From assembly GCF_013359755.1 (NCBI RefSeq), contig NZ_JABMCJ010000094.1, positions 496,001-560,000 of the forward strand: a DNA stretch of 64,000 nucleotides, read 5' to 3'. This document shows, one piece after another, positions 47,053 through 56,457 of this stretch (position 1 is its first letter; the number at the start of each line of letters is the position of its first letter). Below the pieces are notes generated by a model. The model had not been told where the DNA came from and made no database searches. It worked only from the letters and a program-made list of their open reading frames with translations. The DNA comes from Tardiphaga robiniae. Lineage in GTDB: Bacteria; Pseudomonadota; Alphaproteobacteria; Rhizobiales; Xanthobacteraceae. Both the position numbers and the translations under genes were made by a program.

Positions 47053-47430
47053 ATGACCTTGAAAATCCCCGCCGCGAAAACTCTCGCCATGTTGTTCGCG
47101 ACGGTTGCCGTCATCGCGACCGCCGTTGCCGTCTCGCCGGCCGATGCCGCCACCAAGAAGAAGGTTCGTGTTTCTGACCGTGACGCTGTTTATGGCGCGC
47201 GCGGCCCGAACGTGTCCTATCAGCAGGGCCGCACCCGCGTTTACGTGACGCGTCGTTCTTGGCTCGATGCCGGCGTCGAAGTGCTCCCGGGTGACCGCAA
47301 GTTCACTGATTATGCCTATCCGCCCGGTTACTCCTTCGCCCGCGACAACAACAACCGTCCGCTGGACCGCCAGCCGCTCAACTCGCAGTGGGATCTCGGC
47401 GGTTATCCCGAGCGCTTCCCGCTCTACTGA
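47053..47430 (+). CDS. Small exported protein of unknown function
   Basis: 125 residues with a signal peptide (TLAMLFATVAVIATAVAVSP, cut near ADAA). The mature part is basic and aromatic, lacks Cys and ends in LNSQWDLGGYPERFPLY. The family appears restricted to Bradyrhizobium-like bacteria from memory. It is followed by a strong terminator, so it is its own unit. Confidence 0.75.
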   Translation: MTLKIPAAKTLAMLFATVAVIATAVAVSPADAATKKKVRVSDRDAVYGARGPNVSYQQGRTRVYVTRRSWLDAGVEVLPGDRKFTDYAYPPGYSFARDNNNRPLDRQPLNSQWDLGGYPERFPLY

Positions 47431-47450
47431 GCGCAGCGACATATCGATAC

Positions 47451-47481
47451 GAAAATGCCCGGCTCAGCCGGGCATTTTTTG
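47451..47481 (+). terminator. Intrinsic terminator after the small exported protein gene
   Basis: AAATGCCCGGC (47453-47463), loop TCA, GCCGGGCATTT (47467-47477), then T residues to 47480. Confidence 0.92.
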
Positions 47482-47504
47482 TTCGTGGGGAAGGTCTCTC
47501 CGAT

Positions 47505-47609
47505 GTCGTCCCCGCGAAGGCGGGGACCCATACACGCCGAAGATCTAATCGAAGCACTGTAGCCGCAACTCTGTCGCTTAACCCACGCTCATCGTGGTTA
47601 TGGGTCCCC
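47505..47609. repeat. Palindromic repeat, family E, left part (split by the IS)
   Basis: GTCGTCCCCGCGAAGGCGGG opens the element and TATGGGTCCCC closes the left part. The matching right arm TCCCCGCCTTCGCGGGGACG lies at 48642-48663, on the far side of the IS30 copy. Rejoined, the two parts give one ordinary inverted repeat. Confidence 0.8.
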
Positions 47610-48639
47610 TGAGTTCTCAAACGAAGTGCAACACCAGATTAGGGTGTTGCGATGGACGGAACCTACGCCCAGCTATCGCTGGATGACCGCTACAGGATTG
47701 CCCAGCTTTACGCCGAAGGGCGCTCGATCCGGCAAATCGCGGCAGCTCTGGATCGCGCGCCATCGACTGTCTCCCGGGAGCTGAAGCGCAATGCCGGCGT
47801 GCAGGTCGGCTACAAACCCGCTTACGCGCAGGGCCAGACAACGGCGCGGCGCTGGAAGGGCGCTCGGTTGGACCGCGATGTTGGGCTCCGCACTCAGGTT
47901 CTGGACGGACTTCAGCGTGGCTGGTCCCCAGAACAGGTCTGCGGGGTGCTCGCCTTACAGCATGGCCGCAAGGTGATCTCGCCGGAGAGTATCTACCGCT
48001 TCATCCACGCTCAGATCGCGCGCACCAAGGATTACAGCTGGCGACGATATCTGCCGCGCGGCAAGAGCAAGCGAGGCTTCCGTGGTCGCAAGGGCGGGTC
48101 GTCAGCGCTGCATATAGAGGGCCGGGTGCCGATCGCCGACCGACCAAAGGAGGTCCTGGACCGCGCCACCGCCGGCCATTGGGAGGGTGATCTGATGATG
48201 TTCGCGCGCTACGGGCAGGCCATCCTCACCTTGCATGAGCGATTATCCCGTCTGATGATCGCCGTGCGTCTACCCGGCAAGGCCGCCCGTCCGGTCGTGC
48301 AAACGATTACCCGACTGCTGGCGCCGCTGCCGCCCGAACTGCGACAGAGCATTACCTTCGACAACGGCACCGAGTTCGCCTGCCACACAGACCTGCATGC
48401 ACTCGGTATCCAGACGTTTTTCTGCGATCCCTACGCCCGTTGGCAGAAAGGTGGCGTCGAGAATGCCATCGGTCGCATGCGCCGCCGGATTCCGCGCAAG
48501 ACAGATCTAGCTACGCTCACCTCCCAGGATCTTGCCGATGCCGTGCTGGCTTACAACAGCACACCCCGAAAGTGCCTTGACTGGCATACCCCTGCCGAGC
48601 TCTTTGCTCGACAGCTGTTGCACTTCGAGTGTGAATCCA
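47610..48639 (+). mobile_element. IS30-family insertion sequence
   Basis: About 1.03 kb. The left end contains TTCTCAAACGAAGTGCAACA (47614-47633). The right end, read inverted, has TTCACACTCGAAGTGCAACA (48616-48635), so the two share 17 of 20 bases. One transposase gene fills the element. The flanks are two halves of a palindromic repeat; TCCCC occurs at both junctions and may be the target duplication, but exact ends are uncertain by a few bases. Confidence 0.85.
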
Positions 48640-48695
48640 CCTCCCCGCCTTCGCGGGGACGACAGATCGAGAGGCTTGAGCCTTCGCGCGCTTAA
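47652..48695 (+). CDS. IS30-family transposase, reading frame running out of the element
   Basis: 347 residues. An N-terminal helix-turn-helix ([32 protein letters not shown]) is followed by an integrase-type DDE core: Asp in GHWEGDLMM, Asp in FDNGTEF and Glu in [11 protein letters not shown]. There are no frameshifts, so it may be active. The right inverted repeat encodes LLHFECES; the last 18 residues (STSPPSRGR-like onward) are read from flanking repeat DNA before the stop at 48693. The last three bases overlap the end of leuB in convergent orientation. Confidence 0.92.
   Translation: MDGTYAQLSLDDRYRIAQLYAEGRSIRQIAAALDRAPSTVSRELKRNAGVQVGYKPAYAQGQTTARRWKGARLDRDVGLRTQVLDGLQRGWSPEQVCGVLALQHGRKVISPESIYRFIHAQIARTKDYSWRRYLPRGKSKRGFRGRKGGSSALHIEGRVPIADRPKEVLDRATAGHWEGDLMMFARYGQAILTLHERLSRLMIAVRLPGKAARPVVQTITRLLAPLPPELRQSITFDNGTEFACHTDLHALGIQTFFCDPYARWQKGGVENAIGRMRRRIPRKTDLATLTSQDLADAVLAYNSTPRKCLDWHTPAELFARQLLHFECESTSPPSRGRQIERLEPSRA
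48642..48663. repeat. Palindromic repeat, family E, right arm
   Basis: TCCCCGCCTTCGCGGGGACG followed by AC is the inverse of the left arm starting at 47505. It is separated from it by the IS30 copy. Confidence 0.8.
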
Positions 48696-49804
48696 GCCTG
48701 CAGCGCCTGCAATTCCTTCAGCAGGGCTTCGCCCATGCCGGATGTGCTGACCACCGTCGCGCCTTCCGACTTAATATCGGCCGTGCGTAGTCCCTTTGCC
48801 AGAACCGCGGCGATGGCCTGGTCGACCTTGTCGGCCAACTCACCCATCTCCAGCGAATAGCGCAGCGCCATGCCGAACGAAGCGATCATGGCCAGCGGGT
48901 TGGCCATGCCCTTGCCGGCGATATCCGGTGCCGAGCCATGCACCGGCTCATACATCGCCCTGCGCTTTTTGGTCTTGGCGTCCACTTCGCCGAGCGAGGC
49001 CGAGGGCAGCATGCCCAATGAGCCGGTCAGCATCGCTGCGATGTCGGAGAGCATGTCGCCGAATAGGTTGTCGGTGACGATGACGTCGAACTGCTTTGGC
49101 CACTTCACGAGATTCATGCCGCCGGAATCGGCGAGCTGATGCTCGAGCGTGACGTCCTTGTATTCGCGGCCGTGCACCTGGGTGACAACCTCGTTCCAGA
49201 GCACGCCCGACTTCATGACGTTACGCTTCTCCATCGACGTCACCTTGTTCTGGCGCTTGCGGGCCAGATCGAAAGCGACACGTGCGATGCGCTCGATTTC
49301 ATAGGTGTCGTAGACCTGCGTATCGACGGCACGCTTCTGGCCGTTGCCGAGATCGGTGATGGTCTTCGGTTCGCCGAAATAGACGCCACCAGTGAGCTCG
49401 CGCACGATCATGATGTCGAGGCCCTCGACCACCTCGCGCTTCAGGCTCGATGATTCAGCCAGCGCGGGATAGCACACGGCCGGGCGCAGATTGGCGAACA
49501 GGCCGAGATCCTTGCGCAGGCGCAGCAAGCCGGCCTCGGGTCGATGCTCATAAGGCACGTTGTCCCACTTCGGACCGCCGACGGCGCCGAAGATGATGGC
49601 GTCGGCTGCATCCGCCTTGGCCATTGTGGCATCGGTGATAGGGAGCTTGTCGGCATCATAGGCGGCGCCGCCAACCAGGCCGTTCTCGATCGTGAATTTG
49701 GCGATGCCCTGGGCATCGATCCAGTCGATCAGGCGCTTCACCTCGGCCATCACTTCAGGGCCGATGCCGTCGCCGGGGAGAAGCAGCAATTTGTGCGTTG
49801 CCAT
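48692..49804 (-). CDS. leuB: 3-isopropylmalate dehydrogenase
   Basis: 370 residues from the ATG at 49804; an in-frame ATG at 49822 adds six residues before the canonical [15 protein letters not shown]. The catalytic and NAD-binding regions are present: [33 protein letters not shown] and [13 protein letters not shown]. It oxidises 3-isopropylmalate in leucine synthesis, after LeuCD. The IS30 copy sits immediately downstream, and its transposase stop overlaps the leuB stop codon, but the leuB coding sequence is intact. Confidence 0.97.
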   Translation of the reverse strand: MATHKLLLLPGDGIGPEVMAEVKRLIDWIDAQGIAKFTIENGLVGGAAYDADKLPITDATMAKADAADAIIFGAVGGPKWDNVPYEHRPEAGLLRLRKDLGLFANLRPAVCYPALAESSSLKREVVEGLDIMIVRELTGGVYFGEPKTITDLGNGQKRAVDTQVYDTYEIERIARVAFDLARKRQNKVTSMEKRNVMKSGVLWNEVVTQVHGREYKDVTLEHQLADSGGMNLVKWPKQFDVIVTDNLFGDMLSDIAAMLTGSLGMLPSASLGEVDAKTKKRRAMYEPVHGSAPDIAGKGMANPLAMIASFGMALRYSLEMGELADKVDQAIAAVLAKGLRTADIKSEGATVVSTSGMGEALLKELQALQA

Positions 49805-49942
49805 ATTCAAGTGCCCTTGCAATCCGTTACTGATTGCCGCGAGTGCTAAGACGTCATTGCGGGAATGGCAAGACAGTGTTGCCGAAGGGATGATTGCGGG
49901 TGCCGTGAAACCTGCGACATTGCTGACGCAGCGGAGATCCCC

Positions 49943-51130
49943 GTGACGTCATCTGTGCCTTCCCCGGCGCGCCCTAACCCGGCGTGGCTAATACTCGTCC
50001 TGTCGCTCGCGCCGGCCATCGGGCTCGGCATCGGCCGCTTTGCCTATTCGCTGGTGTTGCCCGATATGCGCGACAGCCTGCAGTGGTCCTATTCGGCGGC
50101 CGGCTTCATGAATACCGTCAACGCCGCGGGCTATCTCGCCGGCGCACTGGTTGCGGCCGGGCTCGGCAGGCGCTTCGGTCTGATCGCGGTGATTCAGGGC
50201 GGTACGCTTGCTTGCATCGTGTCGCTCATCGTTTGCGGCGTCACGGCTGATTTCACATTGCTGAGTATCGCGCGACTGGTCACGGGCTTTGGCGCGGCGA
50301 TTTCCTTTGTCGCCGGCGGCGCGCTCGCCGCCACCATCGGCCTCGCTTATCCCGAACGGTCGTCCTATCTGCTCAGTCTGTTTTATGCCGGGCCAGGTAT
50401 GGGTATCCTCCTGTCCGGTCTGATCGCGCCGTTCGTGCTGCAGGGGTTTGGTCCGGGCTCCTGGTGGATCGTGTGGTTGGTCCTCGGTCTCGTCTCGGTC
50501 GTGATCGGTCTGCCGCTGTTGCGCCCGCGCGTCGATGCGTCCGATGACACGTCAACGGACGATAAGGTGCCGCTCGCGATCCGCCCGATGTGGATCTACC
50601 TCATTGCCTATTTCCTATTTGGCGCGGGCTACATCGCCTACATGACCTTCATGATCGCCTATGTGCGTGATGGTGGCGGAAGCGCCGTGGCGCAGAGTGC
50701 GTTCTGGTGCCTGATTGGCGTCAGTTCGTTCGCGTCGCCCTGGCTGTGGCGTAACGTGCTGGCGCGTGGCCAGAGCGGCCGCGCCATGGCAATCATTCTC
50801 GGCACCAATGCGGTAGGCGCAGCGATGCCGCTGCTGGGGCATTCGCCTGTGGTGCTCGGCATCTCCGCCGCCATTTTCGGCGTTGCATTCTTCGCGGTGG
50901 TTGCGGCGACCACGGCCTTCGTGCGCTTCAACTATCCTCGCGCGGCATGGTCGAAGGCCATTGCAGCGGTGACGATCGTGTTCGGCATCGGCCAGACTCT
51001 GGGTCCGATCGCGGTGGGTGCCATTTCGGACGCGACCGGCAGTCTCACATCCGCTCTTGTGGTCTCAGCAGCGACGCTGGTGTTCGGTGCGGTGCTGGCG
51101 ATGTTCCAGAAACCGATCAGCTCCCGCTGA
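49943..51130 (+). CDS. MFS transporter, YbfB/YjiJ family
   Basis: 395 residues from the GTG at 49943 (GGAGAT upstream); an ATG frame from 49865 is less likely. The family signature [16 protein letters not shown] follows the first membrane segment. About 12 hydrophobic segments are visible. The substrate of this family is not established. Its last 14 bases overlap the convergent molybdoprotein gene. Confidence 0.88.
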   Translation: MTSSVPSPARPNPAWLILVLSLAPAIGLGIGRFAYSLVLPDMRDSLQWSYSAAGFMNTVNAAGYLAGALVAAGLGRRFGLIAVIQGGTLACIVSLIVCGVTADFTLLSIARLVTGFGAAISFVAGGALAATIGLAYPERSSYLLSLFYAGPGMGILLSGLIAPFVLQGFGPGSWWIVWLVLGLVSVVIGLPLLRPRVDASDDTSTDDKVPLAIRPMWIYLIAYFLFGAGYIAYMTFMIAYVRDGGGSAVAQSAFWCLIGVSSFASPWLWRNVLARGQSGRAMAIILGTNAVGAAMPLLGHSPVVLGISAAIFGVAFFAVVAATTAFVRFNYPRAAWSKAIAAVTIVFGIGQTLGPIAVGAISDATGSLTSALVVSAATLVFGAVLAMFQKPISSR

Positions 51131-51899
51131 AATCGTTATAGCCCTGATCTTCCCAATAGCCGCCTTTGTAGTCGTTGGTGACTTCCATCGCGACGACGTA
51201 TTTCGGATTCTTGAAGCCAAGTTTGGTCGGCACACGAATCTTCATCGGGAAACCATAGGCCCGAGGCAGAAGCTGGTTGTCGAACTTGAAGGTCATCTGC
51301 GTTTGCGCATGCATGGCCGTGGGCATATCGAGTGAGCTCGTATAGTCCTCGGCGCAGCGGAAATGGACCCACCTCGCATTGGTGTCCGCGCCGACCAGTT
51401 TCAAGAAGTCACGCAGCGGCGTGCCCTGCCAGGAGCCGATGGCGCTCCAGCCTTCCACGCAGATATGGCGGGTGATCTGTGACACTTCCGGCAGCTTGTG
51501 CAGTTCATCCAGCGTCCAGGACCTCTTGTCCTGGACGAGGCCGGAGACTTCGAGCTTCCATTCCTTGCCGTCGACATTCGGCGCGTCGTCCTCGGCATAG
51601 AAGGCATTGAACGGAAATGGACGCTTGATGTCCTTCTCGGAATAGGTCGGCGCCAGCGTATTCGGATTGAAGATTCGGGCCTGTACCATGTCGTTGAACT
51701 TCGACATATGCGTCAGGAGGTTCTCGGCCGAGAGACTGTCGCTCACATCGCAGCCGGTGAGCAGCGTCAGTGCGCCAAAGCTTGCACCCGACGCGATGAA
51801 GCGGCGGCGCGACAGGTCTGGCATCAACTTCGTGGCGTCCTTGACGAGGAGATTCTTGTCGACGCCGGGAATGATGAGGGAGCGGAGTTTCCTGATCAT
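51117..51899 (-). CDS. Exported molybdopterin-dependent oxidoreductase (YedY/MsrP-like)
   Basis: 260 residues. A Tat signal (SRRRFIASG) followed by LLTGCDVSD suggests export in folded form and possible lipid attachment at that Cys. The oxidoreductase domain contains ICVEGWSAIGSWQGTPLRDF with the molybdenum-coordinating Cys, and the C-terminal part (GFPMKIRVPTKLGFKNPKYV) fits the sulfite oxidase family. YedY-type proteins reduce methionine sulfoxide in periplasmic proteins, taking electrons from a membrane cytochrome b; the next gene encodes such a protein. Substrate is inferred. Confidence 0.87.
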   Translation of the reverse strand: MIRKLRSLIIPGVDKNLLVKDATKLMPDLSRRRFIASGASFGALTLLTGCDVSDSLSAENLLTHMSKFNDMVQARIFNPNTLAPTYSEKDIKRPFPFNAFYAEDDAPNVDGKEWKLEVSGLVQDKRSWTLDELHKLPEVSQITRHICVEGWSAIGSWQGTPLRDFLKLVGADTNARWVHFRCAEDYTSSLDMPTAMHAQTQMTFKFDNQLLPRAYGFPMKIRVPTKLGFKNPKYVVAMEVTNDYKGGYWEDQGYNDFSGS

Positions 51900-51910
51900 G
51901 GTCGTGTCCC

Positions 51911-52552
51911 TCAGCGTCCGATAATCATCGCACGCAAACTCTTCGGCACGATCAGGGCCAGAGCGACGTGGATGACGAGGAAGCCGACAATGGCGGCCAT
52001 CATGAAGAAATGCACATAGCGGGCGGTGTCGTAGCCGCCGAACAGCGCAGTAAGATATTGCAGCTGGACGGGCTTCCAGATCGCGAGACCCGACAGCACG
52101 ATCAGAATGCCGACCACAATGATCCCGGTATAGAGCAGCCTCTGCACCTGATTGTAGGTTGAGAGGTCAGCGTGCGAGAGCTTGCCGGTCAGCGCAGCCT
52201 TGGTGTCGTCGAGCACACCCTTCGCCGAGATCGGCAGCAGCTTCTTGCGGAAGCGTCCGGTGACCATGCCAAGAGTGAGATAGACGAGGCCGTTGATCAC
52301 CAGCAGCCACATGGCGGCGAGGTGCCACATGATGCCGCCGCCGAGCCAACCACCCAGCGTAATGGATGATGAGAATGTGAAATTGAACAGCGGCGAGGCG
52401 TTGTAGATCTGCCAGCCCGACATGATCATCAGCACGATCGCGACGGCGTTGATCCAGTGCACGACGCGCACCCAGGCGGGCTGGATGACTTTGGTATTCG
52501 TAACCTTGGTTGCGGCGCGGTCGCCGGCGGCTGTGATGCTCGACATAGGCAT
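51911..52552 (-). CDS. Membrane cytochrome b (b561-like) partner of the molybdoprotein
   Basis: 213 residues (ATG at 52552 or 52546). Four membrane segments carry paired histidines typical of heme-b ligation: RVVHWINAVAI, GIMWHLAAMWLL, YVHFFMMAAIVGFLVIH. The fold is the Ni/Fe-hydrogenase/formate-dehydrogenase-type cytochrome b. It lies 11 bases upstream of the molybdoprotein gene on the same strand, so it is the likely quinol-to-molybdopterin electron donor, analogous to YedZ but of a different cytochrome family. Confidence 0.87.
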   Translation of the reverse strand: MPMSSITAAGDRAATKVTNTKVIQPAWVRVVHWINAVAIVLMIMSGWQIYNASPLFNFTFSSSITLGGWLGGGIMWHLAAMWLLVINGLVYLTLGMVTGRFRKKLLPISAKGVLDDTKAALTGKLSHADLSTYNQVQRLLYTGIIVVGILIVLSGLAIWKPVQLQYLTALFGGYDTARYVHFFMMAAIVGFLVIHVALALIVPKSLRAMIIGR

Positions 52553-52679
52553 ATCCTGGGCTGAGCAGCGGTTCGATTGGTGCTCGGTGACGCGAGTTAT
52601 TACCAGCTATACGGCATAACCGGTCGTTCGTTACGGCGGCTCCTGTAACAACCCCGGTCGGGCCGGCTCATATCGATCA

Positions 52680-52712
52680 CAAAAAAGCGAGCCGGGTTGC
52701 CCCGGCTCGCTC
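52680..52712 (-). terminator. Intrinsic terminator of the fasciclin gene
   Basis: AGCGAGCCGGG (52686-52696), loop TTGC, CCCGGCTCGCT (52701-52711). On the minus strand it is followed by six T residues (complement of 52680-52685). It lies about 90 bases past the fasciclin stop codon. Confidence 0.88.
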
Positions 52713-52802
52713 CTTTTGCGCCCCTCGGTATCCTCCGGGGACGCGCGCGCATCCAGTGGGGACAAGTCAGGATGCGCGAATTTGTTGCGCAGAAGCCAGA
52801 GA

Positions 52803-53390
52803 TCAGGCTTTCGGCATCAGGACAGTATCGATGACGTGAATCACGCCGTTCGACTGGTTAACGTCGGCGATGGTTACAGTCGAGGAACCGCCCTTGGCAT
52901 CGACGATCATCACCTTGCCGCCCGAAGCCTTCACGGTCAGTTCTTCGCCTTCCACGGTCTTCAGCTTCTGGCCGTCCTTGAGGTCGGCGGCGTTCAACTT
53001 GCCGGGGACCACATGATAGGTCAGGATCTTGGTCAGGGTCGCCTTGCTCTCAGGCTTCACCAGCGTGTCGACGGTACCGGCCGGCAGCTTGCCGAAGGCG
53101 GCGTTGGTCGGTGCGAACACCGTGAACGGGCCCTTGCTGGAGAGGGTATCGACCAGGCCGGCGGCCTTCACGGCGGCGACCAGCGTGGTGTGATCCTTCG
53201 AGTTGACGGCGTTCTCGACGATGTTCTTCGACGGATACATCGGTGCGCCACCGACCATCACCGTCTTCTCGCCCGACATTTCGCTCTTCATCATCTTCTT
53301 GTCTTCGGCCTGTGCGGGGGCAAGCACGGCGCCAGTGATGGCGAGGGTGCTGAATGCGACGGCCGACAGAAGTGCAATGCGCTTGGACAT
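52803..53390 (-). CDS. Exported fasciclin (FAS1) domain protein
   Basis: 195 residues with a signal peptide ([13 protein letters not shown]). The FAS1 domain runs from about residue 55: [37 protein letters not shown] and the YHVVPGKL motif. Bacterial FAS1 proteins act in adhesion or as periplasmic partners of redox modules. It shares a strand with the cytochrome b/molybdoprotein genes but is separated from them by a terminator, so common function is possible, not shown. Confidence 0.92.
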   Translation of the reverse strand: MSKRIALLSAVAFSTLAITGAVLAPAQAEDKKMMKSEMSGEKTVMVGGAPMYPSKNIVENAVNSKDHTTLVAAVKAAGLVDTLSSKGPFTVFAPTNAAFGKLPAGTVDTLVKPESKATLTKILTYHVVPGKLNAADLKDGQKLKTVEGEELTVKASGGKVMIVDAKGGSSTVTIADVNQSNGVIHVIDTVLMPKA

Positions 53391-53805
53391 GGATCGTCTC
53401 CCGAGTGATGTGAGTGACCAGCGATCTCGCTGGTGCGATGAATGGCATCAACCGCGGCAATCCCTTGGAGGCCAGATTGCGCCGTCGATGCCCGAGTTAC
53501 GCGAGGTCTCGGGACCAGTTTCAGGCTATATTTTTTGGCGCCGCTGAAACTTTTGCGGGTGCATTTCGTTCGCGCGAGGCAATCAATGACGAGTGCGATA
53601 CATCGGGTTTGATACAATCACGCGCGGAAACCGCGACGGGTTGACGCTGCTCCAGGCGGCTGATCCACCAGATCTGGCGGTCCATCCCCATGCCGGATGC
53701 GTTGCCTAGACATGGCCATTCTTGCTAAGGAACGGGACAAATTGACGCGATCGTCGGGCTATCCGCACCGGTCGCTCCCGCACTCCTGCACCGCGTGACC
53801 TTGCC
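53391..53805. other. Intergenic region between divergent fasciclin and matB genes
   Basis: No supported gene in 415 bases. It must contain the promoters of both divergent genes. An AT-rich patch TATATTTTTTGG near 53527 stands out. No consensus promoter was assigned with confidence. Confidence 0.45.
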
Positions 53806-55320
53806 ATGAGCGCCAACCTGTTTTCTCGCCTATTCGACAAACTCGACGATGCCTCACGTCTCGCGATCGAGACGCCCGAGGACAAGCACATCAGCTATGG
53901 CGACCTGATCGCGCTGGCGGGCCAGATGGCCAATGTGCTGGTGGCTCGCGGCGTCAAGCCGGGTGACCGCGTCGCGGCGCAGACCGAAAAGTCGGTGCCG
54001 GGCCTAGTGCTGTATCTGGCGACGGTGCGGGCCGGCGCGGTCTATCTGCCGCTCAACACCGCCTATACGCTCAACGAACTCGATTACTTCATTACCGACG
54101 CCGAGCCGTCGCTGGTGGTGTGCGATCCCTCGAAGGCCGAGGGCTTTGCCGCTATTGCGGCCAAGGTCGGCGCCAAGGTCGAAACGCTGGGCGCCGACGG
54201 CAAGGGTTCGCTGACCGATGCCGCAGCGAAAGAGAAGCCGGATTTTCAGACCGTCGAGCGCAAGAACGAAGATCTCGCCGCGATCCTCTATACGTCGGGC
54301 ACCACCGGCCGCTCCAAGGGCGCGATGCTGAGCCACGACAATCTGGCGTCGAACTCGCTGAGCCTTGTTGAATACTGGCGTTTCACCAAGGACGATGTGC
54401 TGATCCACGCCCTGCCGATCTATCACACGCATGGTCTGTTCGTGGCGAGCAATGTGACGCTGTTTGCGCGCGCGTCGATGATCTTCCTGCCCAAGCTCGA
54501 TCCGGAACTCATCATCAAACTGATGGGCCGCGCCACCGTGCTGATGGGCGTGCCGACTTTCTACACGCGTATCCTGCAGTCGCCGAACCTGACGAAAGAG
54601 ACTTGCAGCCACATGCGGCTGTTCATTTCGGGCTCCGCACCGCTGCTGGCCGATACCCATCGCGAATGGTTTGCGCGCACCGGTCATGCCGTGCTCGAGC
54701 GTTACGGTATGACCGAAACCAACATGAACACGTCGAACCCTTATGACGGCGAGCGGGTACCCGGCGCGGTGGGCTTCCCGCTTCCCGGCGTCTCCGTGCG
54801 CGTCACCGATCCCGAAACGGCCAAAGAACTCGCGCGCGACACCATCGGTATGATCGAGGTGAAAGGGCCGAATGTGTTCCAGGGCTATTGGCGGATGCCG
54901 GAGAAGACCAAGGCGGAGTTCCGCGACGACGGGTTCTTCATCACCGGCGACCTAGGCAAGATCGACGCCAAGGGCTATGTCCACATTCTCGGCCGCGGCA
55001 AGGATCTGGTGATCTCGGGCGGCTTCAATGTCTATCCGAAGGAAATCGAAAGCGAGATCGACGCCATGCCCGGCGTGATAGAAAGCGCCGTGATCGGCGT
55101 GCCGCATGCAGATTTCGGTGAGGGCGTCACCGCCGTGGTCGTGAGCGACAAGAAGACCGCGATCGACGAGGCCTCCGTGCTCAAGGCGCTGGATGGCCAG
55201 ATCGCCAAGTTCAAGATGCCGAAGCGCGTGATCTTCGTCGACGATCTGCCGCGCAACACCATGGGCAAGGTGCAGAAGAACGTACTGCGCGATAGCTACA
55301 AGGATATCTACGCGAAGTAA
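53806..55320 (+). CDS. matB: Malonyl-CoA synthetase MatB
   Basis: 504 residues of the ANL superfamily. The P-loop-like A3 motif YTSGTTGRSKGAMLSHDN, the A5 region LERYGMTETNMNTSNPYDGE, GDLGKIDAKGYVHILGRGKD and the catalytic-lysine tail LPRNTMGKVQKN are all present. From memory the sequence follows the R. palustris MatB closely, including MTETNMNTSNP. The enzyme makes malonyl-CoA from malonate, ATP and CoA. In R. palustris the lysine in the C-terminal motif is acetylated by Pat to switch the enzyme off, and the same context occurs here. Confidence 0.95.
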   Translation: MSANLFSRLFDKLDDASRLAIETPEDKHISYGDLIALAGQMANVLVARGVKPGDRVAAQTEKSVPGLVLYLATVRAGAVYLPLNTAYTLNELDYFITDAEPSLVVCDPSKAEGFAAIAAKVGAKVETLGADGKGSLTDAAAKEKPDFQTVERKNEDLAAILYTSGTTGRSKGAMLSHDNLASNSLSLVEYWRFTKDDVLIHALPIYHTHGLFVASNVTLFARASMIFLPKLDPELIIKLMGRATVLMGVPTFYTRILQSPNLTKETCSHMRLFISGSAPLLADTHREWFARTGHAVLERYGMTETNMNTSNPYDGERVPGAVGFPLPGVSVRVTDPETAKELARDTIGMIEVKGPNVFQGYWRMPEKTKAEFRDDGFFITGDLGKIDAKGYVHILGRGKDLVISGGFNVYPKEIESEIDAMPGVIESAVIGVPHADFGEGVTAVVVSDKKTAIDEASVLKALDGQIAKFKMPKRVIFVDDLPRNTMGKVQKNVLRDSYKDIYAK

Positions 55321-55333
55321 GCCCCCGCACAGT

Positions 55334-55378
55334 CCCTCATGGTGAGGAGGCGCGCAGCGCCGTCTCGAACCATGAGAT
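55334..55378. repeat. Short palindromic repeat, family A (single arm)
   Basis: CCCTCATGGTGAGGAGGCGC opens the element and CTCGAACCATGAG closes it, with an inner GCGC/GCGC core. It is one arm of the two-arm element at 4006-4106 and separates the convergent matB and cation exporter genes. Confidence 0.75.
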
Positions 55379-55394
55379 GCTGTGTGGCCATACC

Positions 55395-56360
55395 CTAGAT
55401 CACATGCTCCGGCGCGAGTGCGCAGGCCGAATTCGGATCCATCTCGATCTGGATCGTCGCGTGCTCAATGCCGAAGTCACGCTTCAGGCGCGCGGCGACT
55501 TCCATCAGATAGGCGTCGCCGGGTGCGCCTGACGGGATCACCATGTGACAGGTCAGCGCCACTTCGGTTGTGCTCATCGGCCAGATATGCAGGTCGTGCA
55601 CCTGCGCGACGCCGGGGCATTGTTCGAGGTAGCCGCGCACTGCAGCAGGATCGATGCCGCGCGGAACGGCGGCGAGCGACATCGCAGTGGAGTCGCGCAA
55701 GAGGCTCCAGGTGCCCCAGACGATCAGCACACAGATGACGAGGCTGGTCAGGGCGTCGATCCACAGCCAGCCGGTGAACATGATGACGATCGCGGCAATG
55801 ACCACGCCAACCGAGACGGCAGCGTCGGCGACCATATGCAGATAGGCGCCGCGGATGTTGAGGTCGCTGTTGCGGCCCGAGGCAAACAGCCAGGCGGTCA
55901 CGCCGTTGATGACGATGCCGATGGTCGCGACGATCATCACGGTGATCTCGGCTACCGGTTCGGGATTGAACAGTCTTAGCACGGCCTCCCAGGCGATGGC
56001 ACCGACAGCAACCAGCAGGAACACGGCGTTGAAGAGCGCTGCGAGAATTGAGGACCCGCGCAAACCATAGGTGAAGCGCGGCGTTGGCGCGCGCTTTGAC
56101 AGCACAGCCGCGGTCCATGCCGCGATCAGCCCGAGCACATCCGAGAGATTGTGCCCGGCATCGGCCACGAGCGCCATCGAGCCGCTGGCATAGCCGTAAA
56201 TCGCCTCGATGACGACGAAGACGGTATTGAGGCTGATGCCGATGGCGAAGGCCATGCCGAAACTCGCGGGCGCATGCACATGCCCGCCGGGGCCGTGCGC
56301 GTGGCCGTGATCGCCTTGCTTGTGGCTGTGGTCGTCATGATCGTGATGTGAGTGCGCCAT
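55395..56360 (-). CDS. Cation diffusion facilitator (zinc-type) exporter
   Basis: 321 residues from the ATG at 56360; an upstream in-frame ATG at 56393 is less likely. A His-rich N-terminus (HSHHDHDDHSH, GHAHGPGGHVH) precedes six membrane segments. The transport-site motifs HNLSD (membrane segment II) and HMVAD (segment V) both have the His-Asp pattern of zinc-selective members. The C-terminal cytosolic domain has DLHIWPMSTTEVALTCH. It exports zinc or a similar ion in exchange for protons. No metalloregulator is adjacent. Confidence 0.9.
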   Translation of the reverse strand: MAHSHHDHDDHSHKQGDHGHAHGPGGHVHAPASFGMAFAIGISLNTVFVVIEAIYGYASGSMALVADAGHNLSDVLGLIAAWTAAVLSKRAPTPRFTYGLRGSSILAALFNAVFLLVAVGAIAWEAVLRLFNPEPVAEITVMIVATIGIVINGVTAWLFASGRNSDLNIRGAYLHMVADAAVSVGVVIAAIVIMFTGWLWIDALTSLVICVLIVWGTWSLLRDSTAMSLAAVPRGIDPAAVRGYLEQCPGVAQVHDLHIWPMSTTEVALTCHMVIPSGAPGDAYLMEVAARLKRDFGIEHATIQIEMDPNSACALAPEHVI

Positions 56361-56457
56361 CGGTGTTCCGTCGCGTGGTCTGACGGCATCCATAGCAAGT
56401 TATGATCCGGATACTATTACGGTTGCTGCTGCGCGTCGGCCGCCCCGATTTACGGGG

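Noticed and set aside
53414-53644. 76-codon frame upstream of matB
   Set aside because: No ribosome site, no domain, and it sits in the promoter region of two divergent genes.
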